Part shown: positions 46,346 to 57,817 of the stretch, in pieces
Numbering within the stretch: the first letter of the stretch is position 1
How the letters are laid out: each line of letters starts with the position of its first letter
Assembly: GCA_949130485.1 (NCBI GenBank)
Contig: OX422183.1
Span: forward strand, 12,436,543-12,500,542
Source: Agelas oroides
Lineage: Eukaryota; Porifera; Demospongiae; Agelasida; Agelasidae
Direction: 5' to 3'
DNA: 64,000 bases
Translations under genes and position numbers: made by a program
The notes under the pieces: generated by a model
Seen by the model: the letters and a program-made list of their open reading frames with translations, nothing else
What the model was told of the DNA's origin: nothing
Database searches by the model: none

Positions 46346-48288
46346 ACAAATGGATTACCCACCACCCATTCAATTCCTGTTGCACAAGTGATCACCTCTC
46401 TGTAGCTCGACTTCTACAATAGCCACATGCTGGTAGGTAATGTGTTCTGGTAAGACAAGCTGGGCTGTCAACCTGCATTTAAGCCACTATTTCTCAATTT
46501 CTTTCCATGTCGGGTGTGGTTCCGATTTTTTTTTTAAATGTCTTTAAAAAAATACACTAGGAAGATTTTCTAGCTCTTTGAATGTGATTGTTGGCCATTT
46601 GTGTAAAAGCTTGCTGGAGTGGGCTTGAATTTTTGTGAGTGTACTGGAAAGGCAGAGAGCCATCCTGGAAGACGGGTGTATCACATAGTTGTCTGGCAAA
46701 GGTACTGTAGAAAGGAGACTTTTCAGACTTGTAGGCCCCGCCCATTGTTGTGCTAGCGGGAATGCGGCTCCAATCTAGGGGAAATGACAGGGAGTAGATT
46801 TGTGGCCATTGCTCTCTGGCCTAGAGGTGGGTGAGGAAAAAGCATACTGGTTTTGTATGGGGTGAGTTGAGCTTTCTGAAACTGGGCTTAGTTTTAGTTT
46901 GTTTCAGTGGGGGGTCAAACTTTTCTTAAAAGCCAACACAGCTTTTTTGAGGTCAAATGTGAGTTTTGACCTGTAGACTGGAATTGAAGTGGTCCCAGGA
47001 CAAATCAGTAATTATGTAAAATCTTCACTCCTTGTGTGTGTGTGTGCACATCAACTTTTAGACATCCTACCAGAGGTATTTGAAACACAAGGTCAGCCAG
47101 TAACTAATGTTGAGCAGCATGGTTAAGGTTTGTCTTGAGAAAGTCTTGTTGATGTTTTTTGTTAGACTTTTACCTTTCTCTGGTGATCTTGATAGCGACA
47201 AAGGTAAAATTTGCAAATTATGTGCTCAATAGCTCCTTCCACCTCAAACCTTATCTACTATACACACCCCCAATTTTAGATAATCACAGCCTCACATACA
47301 TACATACATATCTCATGCTGTTCAAGTTGGGAAGATAACATTGCTTCAGAGCAGTTTTTAACAGTCCACCTAAAAGTGAAGCTCAAGTAATGAATTTTTT
47401 TTTGGTCACTTGGCTACTCTGTGACTATTTATTGACTATCATTAGTGAAATAGCTAGGTATTATCCATTTAAATTCCTTTTAATACAGCATATTCACATA
47501 ATTATAGCTACCAAGTCTAAATGAACAAATATTCATTTCCCCAAAAATAGGTACACCATGTTTTCTACTACATACTGCTTCTACACACTTGTCTCTTCAT
47601 TGTCTGGAGCAATTACGCTAAGCTTTACAATTACTTCTTTAGAAGCACCAAAAATTTTATCCTTGTCGGCATCTTCATCAAATATAAGTCGTACAGTTCC
47701 CTCATCCTTATGCAGCACCTTCATCTTACAATGCGGCAAGTCCTGCATATACATGCACGAAGGAAAGACAACTGTAATACAAACACTCACAGTTGCAACT
47801 GCAATGTGACTGTAGCTTTACCAAGTTGCTCTGCATGTAATTAATATACTACCATAAAGTCAAAAAGCACATTATAATTTACAAATATAAATTTTTCACA
47901 TTTAACTTTTGAAACTGAGGGATTCAAAGTAACTATAGACTCCTATATACTGAATTATATCACCAATCACATCATCACTAATGAAATCCAGGCTAGTAGT
48001 GAACAGTCCTAGTTACATAGGACACACACAATCAATCACTACCATCTTGGCTCTCTTGAATCTGTAAAGCAACAGCCATGTGGTTTTTGCAAAAAAAATT
48101 TTCTGGGAGAATAACTGTGGCGATGGCTACATTTATGTAAATGGAAGTAAACCACTCCCCAAACCATCCATACTCAGGTGGTGAATAATCACACACAACA
48201 GAATTACCTCCTCACTGTAATCTGGGACTGTTCTCTAGGGTATATGAAGATCAATGTGAGTAGAGCAAAGTAGAATGGGTTAAATATG
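46346..48288 (-). other. Region downstream of receptor C; possible 3' exons
   Basis: Mostly non-coding. One minus-strand frame, about 47747-47581 after an acceptor-like TATGCAG, reads DLPHCKMKVLHKDEGTVRLI, then FDEDADKDKIFGASKEVIVK, and ends LSVIAPDNEETSV with a stop. It is acidic and looks protein-like but matches no family I know. It might be the tail of receptor C or part of another gene. Near 48060 a frame after TTTACAG reads IQESQDGSD and stops. Neither could be tied to receptor C by phase with confidence. Confidence 0.3.
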
Positions 48289-48290
48289 TA

Positions 48291-49091
48291 CCGTAGTGTC
48301 CCGTTAATACGCCCCCCCATTTTGTACACTACATCCCGCCTAAAGTGGGGGGGGGGGGGGCTTATATTCGAGGATGCAATTAGTCTCGACTATAAGCCCC
48401 CCCCCCCCCCCAAAAGATTTTACGCAAGTGCTATGTACGCAATTAGGACACTTCCAAAGCTCATGTTTGCCTTTCACTATCAACTAACTACGGCGACGAC
48501 TTTCAGGATCGAGAGTACTGTTCGCGGACATCACGTTTACAAAGCTGCGTGGTCTCCCTACATCGGAGAAGAGCTGCCAGTTCAACGCGAGGTCAATAAC
48601 ATTCACGACGACTTCGCTGTAGCTGTCCTCAAGAACGGCAACACTGTCGGTCATGTACCACGGGAAATTTCCAGAGTCTGCTGGTATTTCTTGCACAAGA
48701 GTGGCAGCGAGATGACCGTTGCATCGTCAATGGTGACAGAAGACGTTCTGAAGTTGATGGGAAAGGACTCGTGGTTCCGTGCGTGTACATCTTCAGAGGG
48801 AAACAAAAACACCTTGACAGACTGATAAACCTGTTTGCTAAACTAGCAGCTTAAAACTTGGAACATCTAACCAGCTTTTCTAAAAGCCACAAAACTTACA
48901 AAAGATTCACCGACTACTATAGTCTTACTGAATGCACTTGCAACGTATAGTAAGCACGTGTAGTTTTGATGTTCCAGAAGACGCTCACCGGGGGGCGTTA
49001 TAACGAGTCAAACTACCCTGTGCAGGAACTTTGGCGGAAAAGAGGGGGGGGGGCGTATTTTCGAAGGGGGCGTATTAGCGGGACACTACGG
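48291..49091 (+). mobile_element. HIRAN-ORF transposon, copy 3
   Basis: Ends CCGTAGTGTCCCG and CGGGACACTACGG, with TA at 48289-48290 and 49092-49093. The ends, the G-runs and the hairpin next to the left G-run match copy 1 closely. It lies just downstream (3') of the last recognised exon of receptor C, in antisense orientation to it. Confidence 0.9.
48463..48854 (+). pseudogene. HIRAN-like ORF, copy 3, frameshifted
   Basis: The codon matching the copy-1 start is ACG here, although an in-frame upstream ATG (MFAFHYQLTTATTF) could serve. A 1-base loss after GSEMTV (about 48718) shifts the frame, so the conserved VVPCVYIFRGKQ end is out of frame; the shifted frame stops at about 48825. Before that point the protein is identical to copy 1 over GHHVYKAAWSPYIGEELPVQ and beyond. 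Confidence 0.85.
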
Positions 49092-49324
49092 TATGTAATA
49101 AACTGATCCAGCAACCAGCTTTGCAATACAGTCATACTGCAAGAGACAAAAGCTAGCCTAGGAAAATACAGCTTAGGCTCACTGTCTGATTGAGAATTTA
49201 TTAGAGTCTATTGCATGTGTGCACAACTATCCCAGTGATGGTTGATGATAACAAGTTTCGGTATACACACAGATAACAAGCCCAATTACTTCTGCCACTC
49301 AAATCTGATGATGACATAGCATAC

Positions 49325-52300
49325 CGTTTTCTTTCTATTTTTTCGATGTGCAATGCATACTGTCAGAATGACAACCACGATCATAATCACAAATGCCAGC
49401 AGTATAATACTTCCAGCAACACCTCCAGCAACAGCTTGAACATTGTTATTCATTTCACCTACATAGGACAAATTAATGTCATAGTAAGACAGTGCTCACA
49501 GTACTACCAAAGTTTTGTATAGGATGTGCAATAGCCATGTTTCCAAATTCTCAAAATACATGCAGGCCAAGAAGCATCTAACTGTATAGGTATCAATTCC
49601 AAACACAAATGATCATTGCCATATGATGTAATTCATGACAATTTCCTACTTGTGAAAGACATAGTGTACTTTAATTCATTATTACATGTACCTGGGTTCT
49701 GACCAGTGCTTCCTTTATCTGCAAATGGAATGGTAGAAGACTATGCACGTAAATTTCATTCAGCCAAACTTTTATACTAGCTACAATTATTCATCATTTG
49801 GATTATGTTTCCTTGCATGCATGAATGAGCACAGACACTTATTCACCTGTAATAGATCTATTATACCAACAGCATACTTTTCTTATGCACAATGCAACAA
49901 CAATTCATGCTAAGAACTTCCAAGTCATTAACTTTTTAACTTACTACAGTTTCACTAGCTATTAAGTGGTACAAGGGCCCACTGAAAAGGACATGCTTGC
50001 CAGTAACTATGTACCATCACTTATGGACCCAGCATCTTGCAATTAGTTAATTTTTTTTTGTTGCTGTTTTGTGGACATCAATGCGTACATGTGGTATACA
50101 TTTGTTGATGCATAAACCAGCTTTGCTAGCAGATGAATATATACATGGTAAGTACATACATTCAATTAGCAACTGTTTGCACTGGAATATTATCGAGTTG
50201 CATAAGTTCCTTATGAAAAGGTTGACAAAACTGTGGTAGCTATTTACCTGGTCACTGTGTCTGTAGTGTGACCCCATGAAACTGAGAGAATTAACTGTTT
50301 TAACAGAGAAAGTCACTACCTACCTTGCATGCATTCAAAGTTATCTTGATCCTGACTATCAATCAATTCAACTGTTACTGGAACTCCTCCAATGTCATCA
50401 AAAGCACTCCACATATAATTATTGTCATCAGCAGTTGTATTAGCCATAGCACAAGACGATGCCATCGATGAGTTCCCAGTTCTGTTCACCACAAAGGTCG
50501 TTGGCCCAGAGTTAATTCCAGTGAAGTTGAAGAAGCACACTTCTGCTGTTGACCCTTCTGCAAACTCACAGGTGAGGTTGAGAAATGCGCCAACATACTT
50601 CACTCTGGGGTTCTGGACATCTGTAGTAACTGAGAGTGTCAATACAATAGTGTGAGTCACACTAGCTATACCTATACATGTTGCATACTCAACAGAACAG
50701 TCATGCTAACAACAGTTGAAGCCAATGGCCATCACAGTAAATCAACAAAAATGCAAGGATTTACTTACAGACTTTGACGGTCTTTGACTCTCGGCAGAAT
50801 TGAGTTGATTCCTGACAGCCGTTGCTATTACATGCAGTGTCACTGATGTCAATACAAGCAATAGCACTAATGTTATAGGCTAAACCTCGTGAGATATTTG
50901 GTGCATTTGCTGAATCCAAGGAGACATTGTAGTTGTTAACATCTGCTGAAGCATTGATGCTGACACTGATGCTCCCATCACTGCTCACTATTGTGTACTC
51001 ACTAACATTGTATCTCTTACTGCATGTCTCAGCCTCCTGCAAGGTAGTATAGAAACAGTACTGCAGCTTGGTATAAAACAAGTACCACAAAAAAAAAAAC
51101 AACTTCAGGCCAGCAAGACTGCAGAAATACGTATTGCAGTAGCACCTGAAAGCTGAAAATTGCATGCATATAAGATAGTATGGTGTAAAGCACCTCCAAG
51201 CATGGTCATTGGAAGTGCTATGTATGTGTACTACATGTACCAGTTTCAAAATTTCCTTGGACACTCTGTGGGATGATCATAGATGACTAAACTGAGACAT
51301 TAGCAAGGGTTCATAACAAAAGTGAGCAAACTGTCTACACTCTCTCCTACTGCACTTCAGCATATCTCACATCAAAGCCCAGGGTGACCAATGCACTTCC
51401 TCCACTGACATCAACAGATAGGACTCGCAGACTGCTGTTGATTGGTTCAACATCTGGTGCTACAAGAAAAGTGGGGTCAAGGGTATTGGCTGGTATGCAT
51501 CAAGGCTGCAACTACTGCAGTATTTACATCAACCAATGTCATACAAATTATTTATCAGGCCTGAGAATTGGGGTTAATATTGACATTGTGTGTATAGCAT
51601 TCACAGAGTTGTACATACACAGTTAGAGCATTCTTACAAAGTTGGATTGCAATGGTTTCAATTACTACATTCACCCTCAGAACTTACTGATGGGGACAGT
51701 TTCCATGATGGACACTGAAGTACTGTTTCCAACATCATTTGATGCAGTGACACTGAATTCAAACAAGCTACAGCCAGTTCTGTCTGGCAGTGGATACGAC
51801 AGTGTGTCAGTTATATTGAAAACATCAGAAATATTTGATGTGAGGTTTGTGATTTGCAAGTGGTAGGTGACGGGTACATCTTCATGGATGTTGGGTGGCC
51901 TCTGCCAGCTGAGGACAGGAGGGAGTGATGAGGAAGTGGAGGAGGCTTGCAAAGCAAGGTTCTGGGGAGGGTCTGGAACACCTTCAGGGCACAAGTGAAA
52001 ATTAATTAGCACCATTAGGAACAAGTATGATATGTGTCTGTACTATGGCATACTATACATGTAGCTAGCACATGTACAAAGCTAGCTGTGTGGACTCCTA
52101 ATTAATATTATAACACCCCAAAAGCCAAAGTAAGAGCAACCAATATGTACAAAATGCATGTTATGTACCTCACAAGGTGTCCAGACCAAGGCGGCAGAAG
52201 GTACTTAAGAATGGGGGTGCACCAATGATGGTGCGTATGTAAGCACGCACATGCTAGGGGGGTCTAGGGGCATGCTCCCCCGGAAAATGTTTTCAAATTA

Positions 52301-53259
52301 GGTGCTCTGTTATCGCTTGTGAGGCCATATTTGTACTCAATACCGCTAAAATACTGGGCCCGAGTGTTTTTGGAGCCCCACTTGCCATGTTCAGGGATCG
52401 CTGAGCCATCACTGATGTGTTCCAGCTACGGGGTGTGGTTCGAAAGGGGTCAAAACAGACAGTTTGAATGGGGGGGGGGCACTAAAGGGCTTACCAAGGG
52501 AGGGACACGTGCCCCTGGTCCCCCCCTCCCTCCTGCTGCCTATGGTCCAGATAGCATGTATGAAAGAATGGAGGAACTTAATGACTGATCAATTATTAAA
52601 GGCTGTTTACTGATGTAGATTTGCCATGTGTTTTAACAAGTTCATTGTTTGTATGGGTGGATCAATGATTACTATTCACGTTCCCTTGTTCTTGATTTCT
52701 CAAGCCAGTTTTGGAAAACAGCACAACAGAACAATACACCACAGTCCCATAGGTAAAAGTGATGATAATACCTTTGATCCACTTGTCCCATGCATGCATA
52801 GCATCGTTGCCTGGCACTTCCACATTTTGACTACTTGTAGTTGCTATACTTAGCCATTTCAATGTACTATAGTCGTGCTATTGTGCTTACCATAGGTAAA
52901 AACATAGTGGTAGTCACCGGCCATGTTCTCAAATTCAGCAAATTCAATGCATTGCAGTCGAATTTGAGTGTGCTCCTGACGTGCTTGCTGAGAGATGTCA
53001 AGTGTGGAGAAATTCTGAAAAGGATTTGCTAGTGAATAACCCTGGCTTCTTAACAAATTCGTACCGAAAGAAATTTGCAAGCCATGATTTTTTAGTGGCG
53101 GCTGACTACTAAAATACTGAGAACGAGCTATATCCCAGATTGGACCAGACATGGCTGGTGAGTTGACAGCACATTCAAATGTGACATTGTCTGGAAGTGT
53201 TTTTGGCACAGTGCAATTGTGGCTGTTGCAGGGTTTCAAGCTGGTCACACTTGGTAAAG
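49325..53259 (-). CDS. Receptor C: Ig/FN3 type I membrane receptor (both ends incomplete)
   Basis: Inferred surface receptor. Exons (minus): 53259-52891 (N-terminal Ig-like: LPSVTSLKPCNSHNCTVPKT, NVTFECAVNS, IRLQCIEF, YVFTYG), 51981-51688 (FN3: VPDPPQNLALQASS, VLSWQRPP, YHLQI, FSVTASNDVG), 51459-51371 and 51036-50769 (second FN3 split by a phase-0 intron; cysteine-rich: CSKRYN, IACIDI, CNSNGC), 50620-50324 (Ig-like: LNLTCEF, CFFNFTG, NFECMQ), 49718-49692 (27-bp linker exon, DKGSTGQNP), 49458-49325 (TM: GGVAGSIILLAFVIMIVVVI, then HRKNRKKT). All phases agree (1 throughout, 0 at the split FN3 and after the TM). The signal-peptide exon (upstream of 53259) and cytoplasmic tail were not identified. 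The N-terminal domain is clearly paralogous to that of receptor D. Confidence 0.75.
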
Positions 53260-53289
53260 CTGTAGGAAATAGCACATAGGAATACATAA

Positions 53290-53471
53290 TGCACTATCAA
53301 TTATTGTATGCCAGCCTAATCCCCTCCTGGGCAATGGTGGGGAATGAGGGGGGGAGGATTTCTTCTTTTTTATTTTTTCACTTCAAAATGTGGCCTGGGG
53401 GTTGGGGTGTTTGGATATATGCCCCTTTTTTTTCTATAAAGAACTCTACCTCAATGTTGAGGTTTTTTTTC

Positions 53472-53567
<96 letters not shown>

Positions 53568-54068
53568 TGCTTCTTTTTTATTTTGCATAAAAAGCTCTGT
53601 AGTTTGTGCTGTATGTGTACACAATGGCCATCTTCATTTTACACACAGACAATCCCAATCCCTTTCAATCTTGGGGAACCCAGGGAGAATATGGAATGGA
53701 AACTTGCCCAAGGGGTGGGGAATTATGCATTTAATTAAGTCTAATCCCCCAGTCTGCCCCACCTTTGCCCCAGAGGGGTGAATGTTGGGCATATGCAATT
53801 GATAGGTGCATATTATGTTCATCACATTAGTTGTACCTACATATTAGCAGTTAATTTGCCACATATTCAATGCACTATTATTGACTTGGCATCAGAATGA
53901 TATCTTTTTTGCATTCTGCCACTATAGTGGCACAGTGAGTCGGGGACTTTTACTTGGCAGGATAATTATTCAAAGCCATTTTAGTCACGCCCCTTGTTGG
54001 AGGACTAAGGCAATCTATAGCAGAAACTAAGGAGCTGGTTGAGAAAGTTCTCCCTACTAGCCAATGCA
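53290..54068. repeat. (TG)n microsatellite and flanks, upstream of receptor C
   Basis: An uninterrupted TG run of about 86 bases lies at 53478-53563, inside T-rich and G-rich sequence. The Val/Cys open frames over it are translated repeat. No exon is recognised around it, though the missing signal-peptide exon of receptor C should lie on this side. Confidence 0.9.
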
Positions 54069-54516
54069 CAGTTGAGGCGGCTGGTCTCAGCGCTGATGCG
54101 AAACAATAAATCTAGTTTGCCTGGCCTTATATAGGGCCATGGCGGACAGGTTTAACAGATACGTACCTAGCCTCGTTCCCAGGCGCTTGAAATTGATTTT
54201 ATGCTTCACGGATCCGGCGGGTCTATTTTTCAGAAAAACATGTAAATTAACCATTAGTGGTGAATGAATACCTGATAAGTCTACGTAGCAACAGTTGAGG
54301 CGGCTGGTCTCAGCGCTGATGCGAAACAATAAATCTAGTTTGCCTAGCCTTATATAGGGCCATGGCGGACAGATACGTACCTAGCCTCGTTCCCAGGCGC
54401 TTGAAATTGATTTCATGCTTCACGGATCCGGCGGGTCTATTTTTCAGCAAAAAAATTAAATTAACCATTAGTGGTGAATGAATACCTGATAAGTCCCACG
54501 TAGCACGTATGAGCCC
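54069..54516. repeat. 223-bp tandem duplication with a dispersed third part
   Basis: The unit starting GTTGAGGCGGCTGGTCTCAG at 54071 is repeated from 54294, including GCTGATGCGAAACAATAAAT, TAGCCTCGTTCCCAGGCGCT and CGGATCCGGCGGGTCTATTT. The second unit lacks a short TTTAACA stretch. The fragment GCTGATGCGAAACAATAAAT appears again at 54722-54741, and an inverted GGCCAGGCAAACTGTTTCGC at about 54588. The interior contains the dispersed-family end AGCCTCGTTCCCAGGC. Confidence 0.85.
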
Positions 54517-54759
54517 CGCCCTTAACGGAAGTTCTTCGTTACAGCGCTTTGAACGCAGTAATGCGGTCGAAATACGCAATGGAATAAGGCCAGGCAAACT
54601 GTTTCGCATCAGCGCCCGTTTCCTCTAAGACCTGCCGCCTGAACTGCCATTTAGCACTCGCTAATAATGAATAATGAATAATGAATAATGACCGCTCGCC
54701 CACACGCAAAATTAGAAAGTGGCTGATGCGAAACAATAAATCTAGTTTGCCTGGCACAT

Positions 54760-57400
54760 ATGCATTTGATGTGATAATGCTCATTAACATTAATAATATT
54801 GGCCTTCATCTTTTATTTTATTTATTTATTTTTTTATTGCCTGCCACCCTTGTCAAAATTTGAGACTGATCTGTCCATGAACCATGCAATCAATTTGGTG
54901 TGGCCTAAGTATTTGTCCCACTTACCAACACTATCAAAGTACAACGTAAATTTTAAGCATTTACATTTTGTGTCAGTATAGCAATTCGGTGACGCTTACT
55001 CACGGCAATGACGGCACAAATCGTCAGTTGAACTTACTCTGCCACGCTGTTAAAAAAGGTAGCTCGCGGCTTTTCGGAGGTTAGAGGTTTTACTGTATAG
55101 GACTAGGATCTATTCTCATCAGAGTATAAAAAAAATAAAGCTACAAACCTGTACTGCATCCCAGTAACGTCAGCAGTGTGGCCAGTTCCGCCAGATAACA
55201 GACCTTTGAGTGCGCCATAACTAGATGACTGGTTACAAAGGCAATTGGTAGTTATAAGTGGTGAACGCGCGCATGCGTATTTGTTCACACGCCCTATTGA
55301 TGCCGCCTACCCAAATCACCATACCTAATTCCAAACCATATTTATCGTTCTTCAACCGTTGTTTTGTGGTGTTGTTATGCAGTTGCCAATGTGATTCAAT
55401 GTCATTCACAGTCTTTCAAAGTTATTCAAAGAGATTGGTATGCACAGAGCAATAAGTAAACATCAACCAACAGTTTTCTAAAACAGGCTTTGTCTAACAA
55501 AAGGATGGATAAACGTTTGCATCTATTGGGTCCGAAAACAACTACTTTTTCAGAGAGTGTACAACTGGTTTAATTTTTTGGTGCAAATGGGGGTACATTG
55601 TGTAAACAGTACAAAATGGGCACTTTGATAAGCTTCAATGTACTCTGTCATTTACTGATGAATGAACAAATCTATTATTGAAGTACATGCAGCACAGCAT
55701 TCGTAACTTCTCCCACTGGATCACTCTAGTGATGGAGTGTGACTGCTAAACATCGTTCACATGCCTGCAACTGTTCTTGGTCAACTTTCTATAGTGTAGC
55801 TATTCATTGCATCTCTTGGATGCTTTCAACCTTTGAATTCAATCATAACATGCCAGCATATATATCAAAGTTAAAACTGGATTGCTGTTGTGACCAAAAG
55901 TATGCTGTTTTGGACACAAAGATGCTACTGTTAGTTAGTTACAAATGTTGTTTATGATAACTTCCAAGATATACTGGCCCCTGGGGGGAGTTATTCAGTG
56001 CCCTATAGGGAATACAAGAATTTCCCTAAGTGCATCTCCGTACATTTCAAGTGTTCATTCATGCAACTAAAACAACAAACTCTGGTCACAACATTCCTGT
56101 TCTTAAAGTGATATAAGTACTACATCAATTTGATCTACCTGGTATGCAAACTATTTTTAGACCATTTTGTGTATGCACTGGTGTTGTTTTAGCAACATTT
56201 TTTTTTTTTAGTTTTTAGTCCATGGAACTAGTTTTAGTGTTAATTTGTATCTCAAAAAAATATTAGTATTCAACTAGTTTGGGATCTAAAAATGCAGTTT
56301 TAGTTGTAGATGTGGTACTTAGAGCTAATTAGTTTTAGCTTTAGCTATAGTTATTTGTATGAGGTTTAGTAGTAATATCTTACATCTAACACAAAATTAA
56401 CATACTTGGGTTTCTGCATATATTTTTACAAATAAAATACACTGTATACATCCATGTATACAAAATCACTTTGTTTTTCTGTAAATATCCACACATCTAT
56501 ACATTTGAGAACAAAACTAGCTTCATCTTTTTAGTTCAAGATCAATTTATTATTCTTAGCTATTTGGAAGTTTTAGTTATGATATATTTTAGTTTTGCTT
56601 TTAGTACAGTTACTAAAATCTTAGTATTTTTAGTTTTAGTTCAATTACTAAAAATGCTAAAATACATTTTAGTTTAGTTTAAACAATACTAGTAGCATAT
56701 TCAGTTTTTGAGTGACATAAGCTGTGTGGGGCCAGGGCTTGGAAAGGCAACAACATTACTATAGATACAATATTCATCAGATGGGACAGTACAACATTGT
56801 GTAGTGCATGGGGGCCATGCATGAGAAACATGATCATAAATTTGTCATTACATACCTGTGATTAAAATGAAATTTAAGCTGAGCTTGAGTTACAGCATGT
56901 TTAGCTATTCATTTGTAGTTGGAACCAAGATACTATATTCACACACATGTAAAGCCTGGGCCATGCATAGGGTTACTGTTGTTGTTTATATTGAGGGTGG
57001 TATACAGTAGCTATGACAACAAAACGAAACTGACTTCATTTCATCTCAACAAGGATGTGTTTTCTTGCTCCCCTCACCTCACTACTTTGGGGTCATGATC
57101 AATGGCAAGGTTCTTTTTGGCTCTCCTCCTTGATGACTTCACAAAACAGACAGTCGCATTGTCTATGGTTATTTCAAATGAACTCAATTGTCTGGGCAAT
57201 CTCCAGTGTATACTACTGGATACACTGGAGATTGCTTTTGAAAAACCTTTAGCATGATGTGCATATATACCCTATGCCATACACTCTGTTCCTTTGCTTC
57301 ACTTCTTTTGCTTACAACTTTTGTGAAGTTATTGTTAAGGAATAGAGCAAAGAAACCTTGCCATAGATTGTAAACCTGGCCAAAAGCAGTTAGGTGAGGG
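54760..57400. other. Intergenic region between receptors C and D
   Basis: No coding exon is supported. From about 56190 to 56690 the sequence is an imperfect TTTTAG/TTTAGTT-rich tract. At 57192-57232 a short inverted repeat pairs GGGCAATCTCCAGTGTATAC with GTATACACTGGAGATTGC-type sequence. The remainder is AT-rich and unremarkable. Confidence 0.5.
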
Positions 57401-57415
57401 AAACATGGCAAGAAA

Positions 57416-57463
57416 GACTGATCGACCAATCAATCAATCAATCAATCAACCTATCAATCAATT

Positions 57464-57520
<57 letters not shown>

Positions 57521-57700
57521 GTCAGTTGGTCAGTCAGTCAGCCGGTCAGTCGGTCAGTCGGTCAGTCGGTCGATTGGTCATCCTGTTGGTCCATCAGTCA
57601 GTCAGTCAGCCAGTCTGTCTGCCTATTTGATTATCTACTTATCTATCTATCTACCTATCCATATCCATCCATCCATCTATCCATCCATTCAGCTACCATT
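57416..57700. repeat. Compound tetranucleotide repeat array
   Basis: A run of (CAAT)n passes into (GTCA/GTCG)n and then (CATC/TATC)n. The 107-codon Asn-Gln-Ser frame on the plus strand is translated repeat. It lies just downstream of the stop codon of receptor D. Confidence 0.97.
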
Positions 57701-57817
57701 TTTTCAAGAGAACCAAATCATGATGTAATAATTATGTACAGCTATCAACAATACTTGACATGCACACCTGTAGAGTTAAAAGCAAAAGCTTGCAGTTCAG
57801 GTACAGTACCACTATAG

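Noticed and set aside
53289..53781. Cys/Val-rich open frames of 66-149 codons
   Set aside because: They run through an uninterrupted TG array and have no protein-like flanks.
56190..56690. Interstitial telomere-like tract
   Set aside because: TTTTAG units are too irregular and do not form TTAGGG arrays; it is simple AT-rich sequence.
57405..57728. Asn-Gln-Ser-Ile repeat protein
   Set aside because: It is the translation of tetranucleotide repeats.
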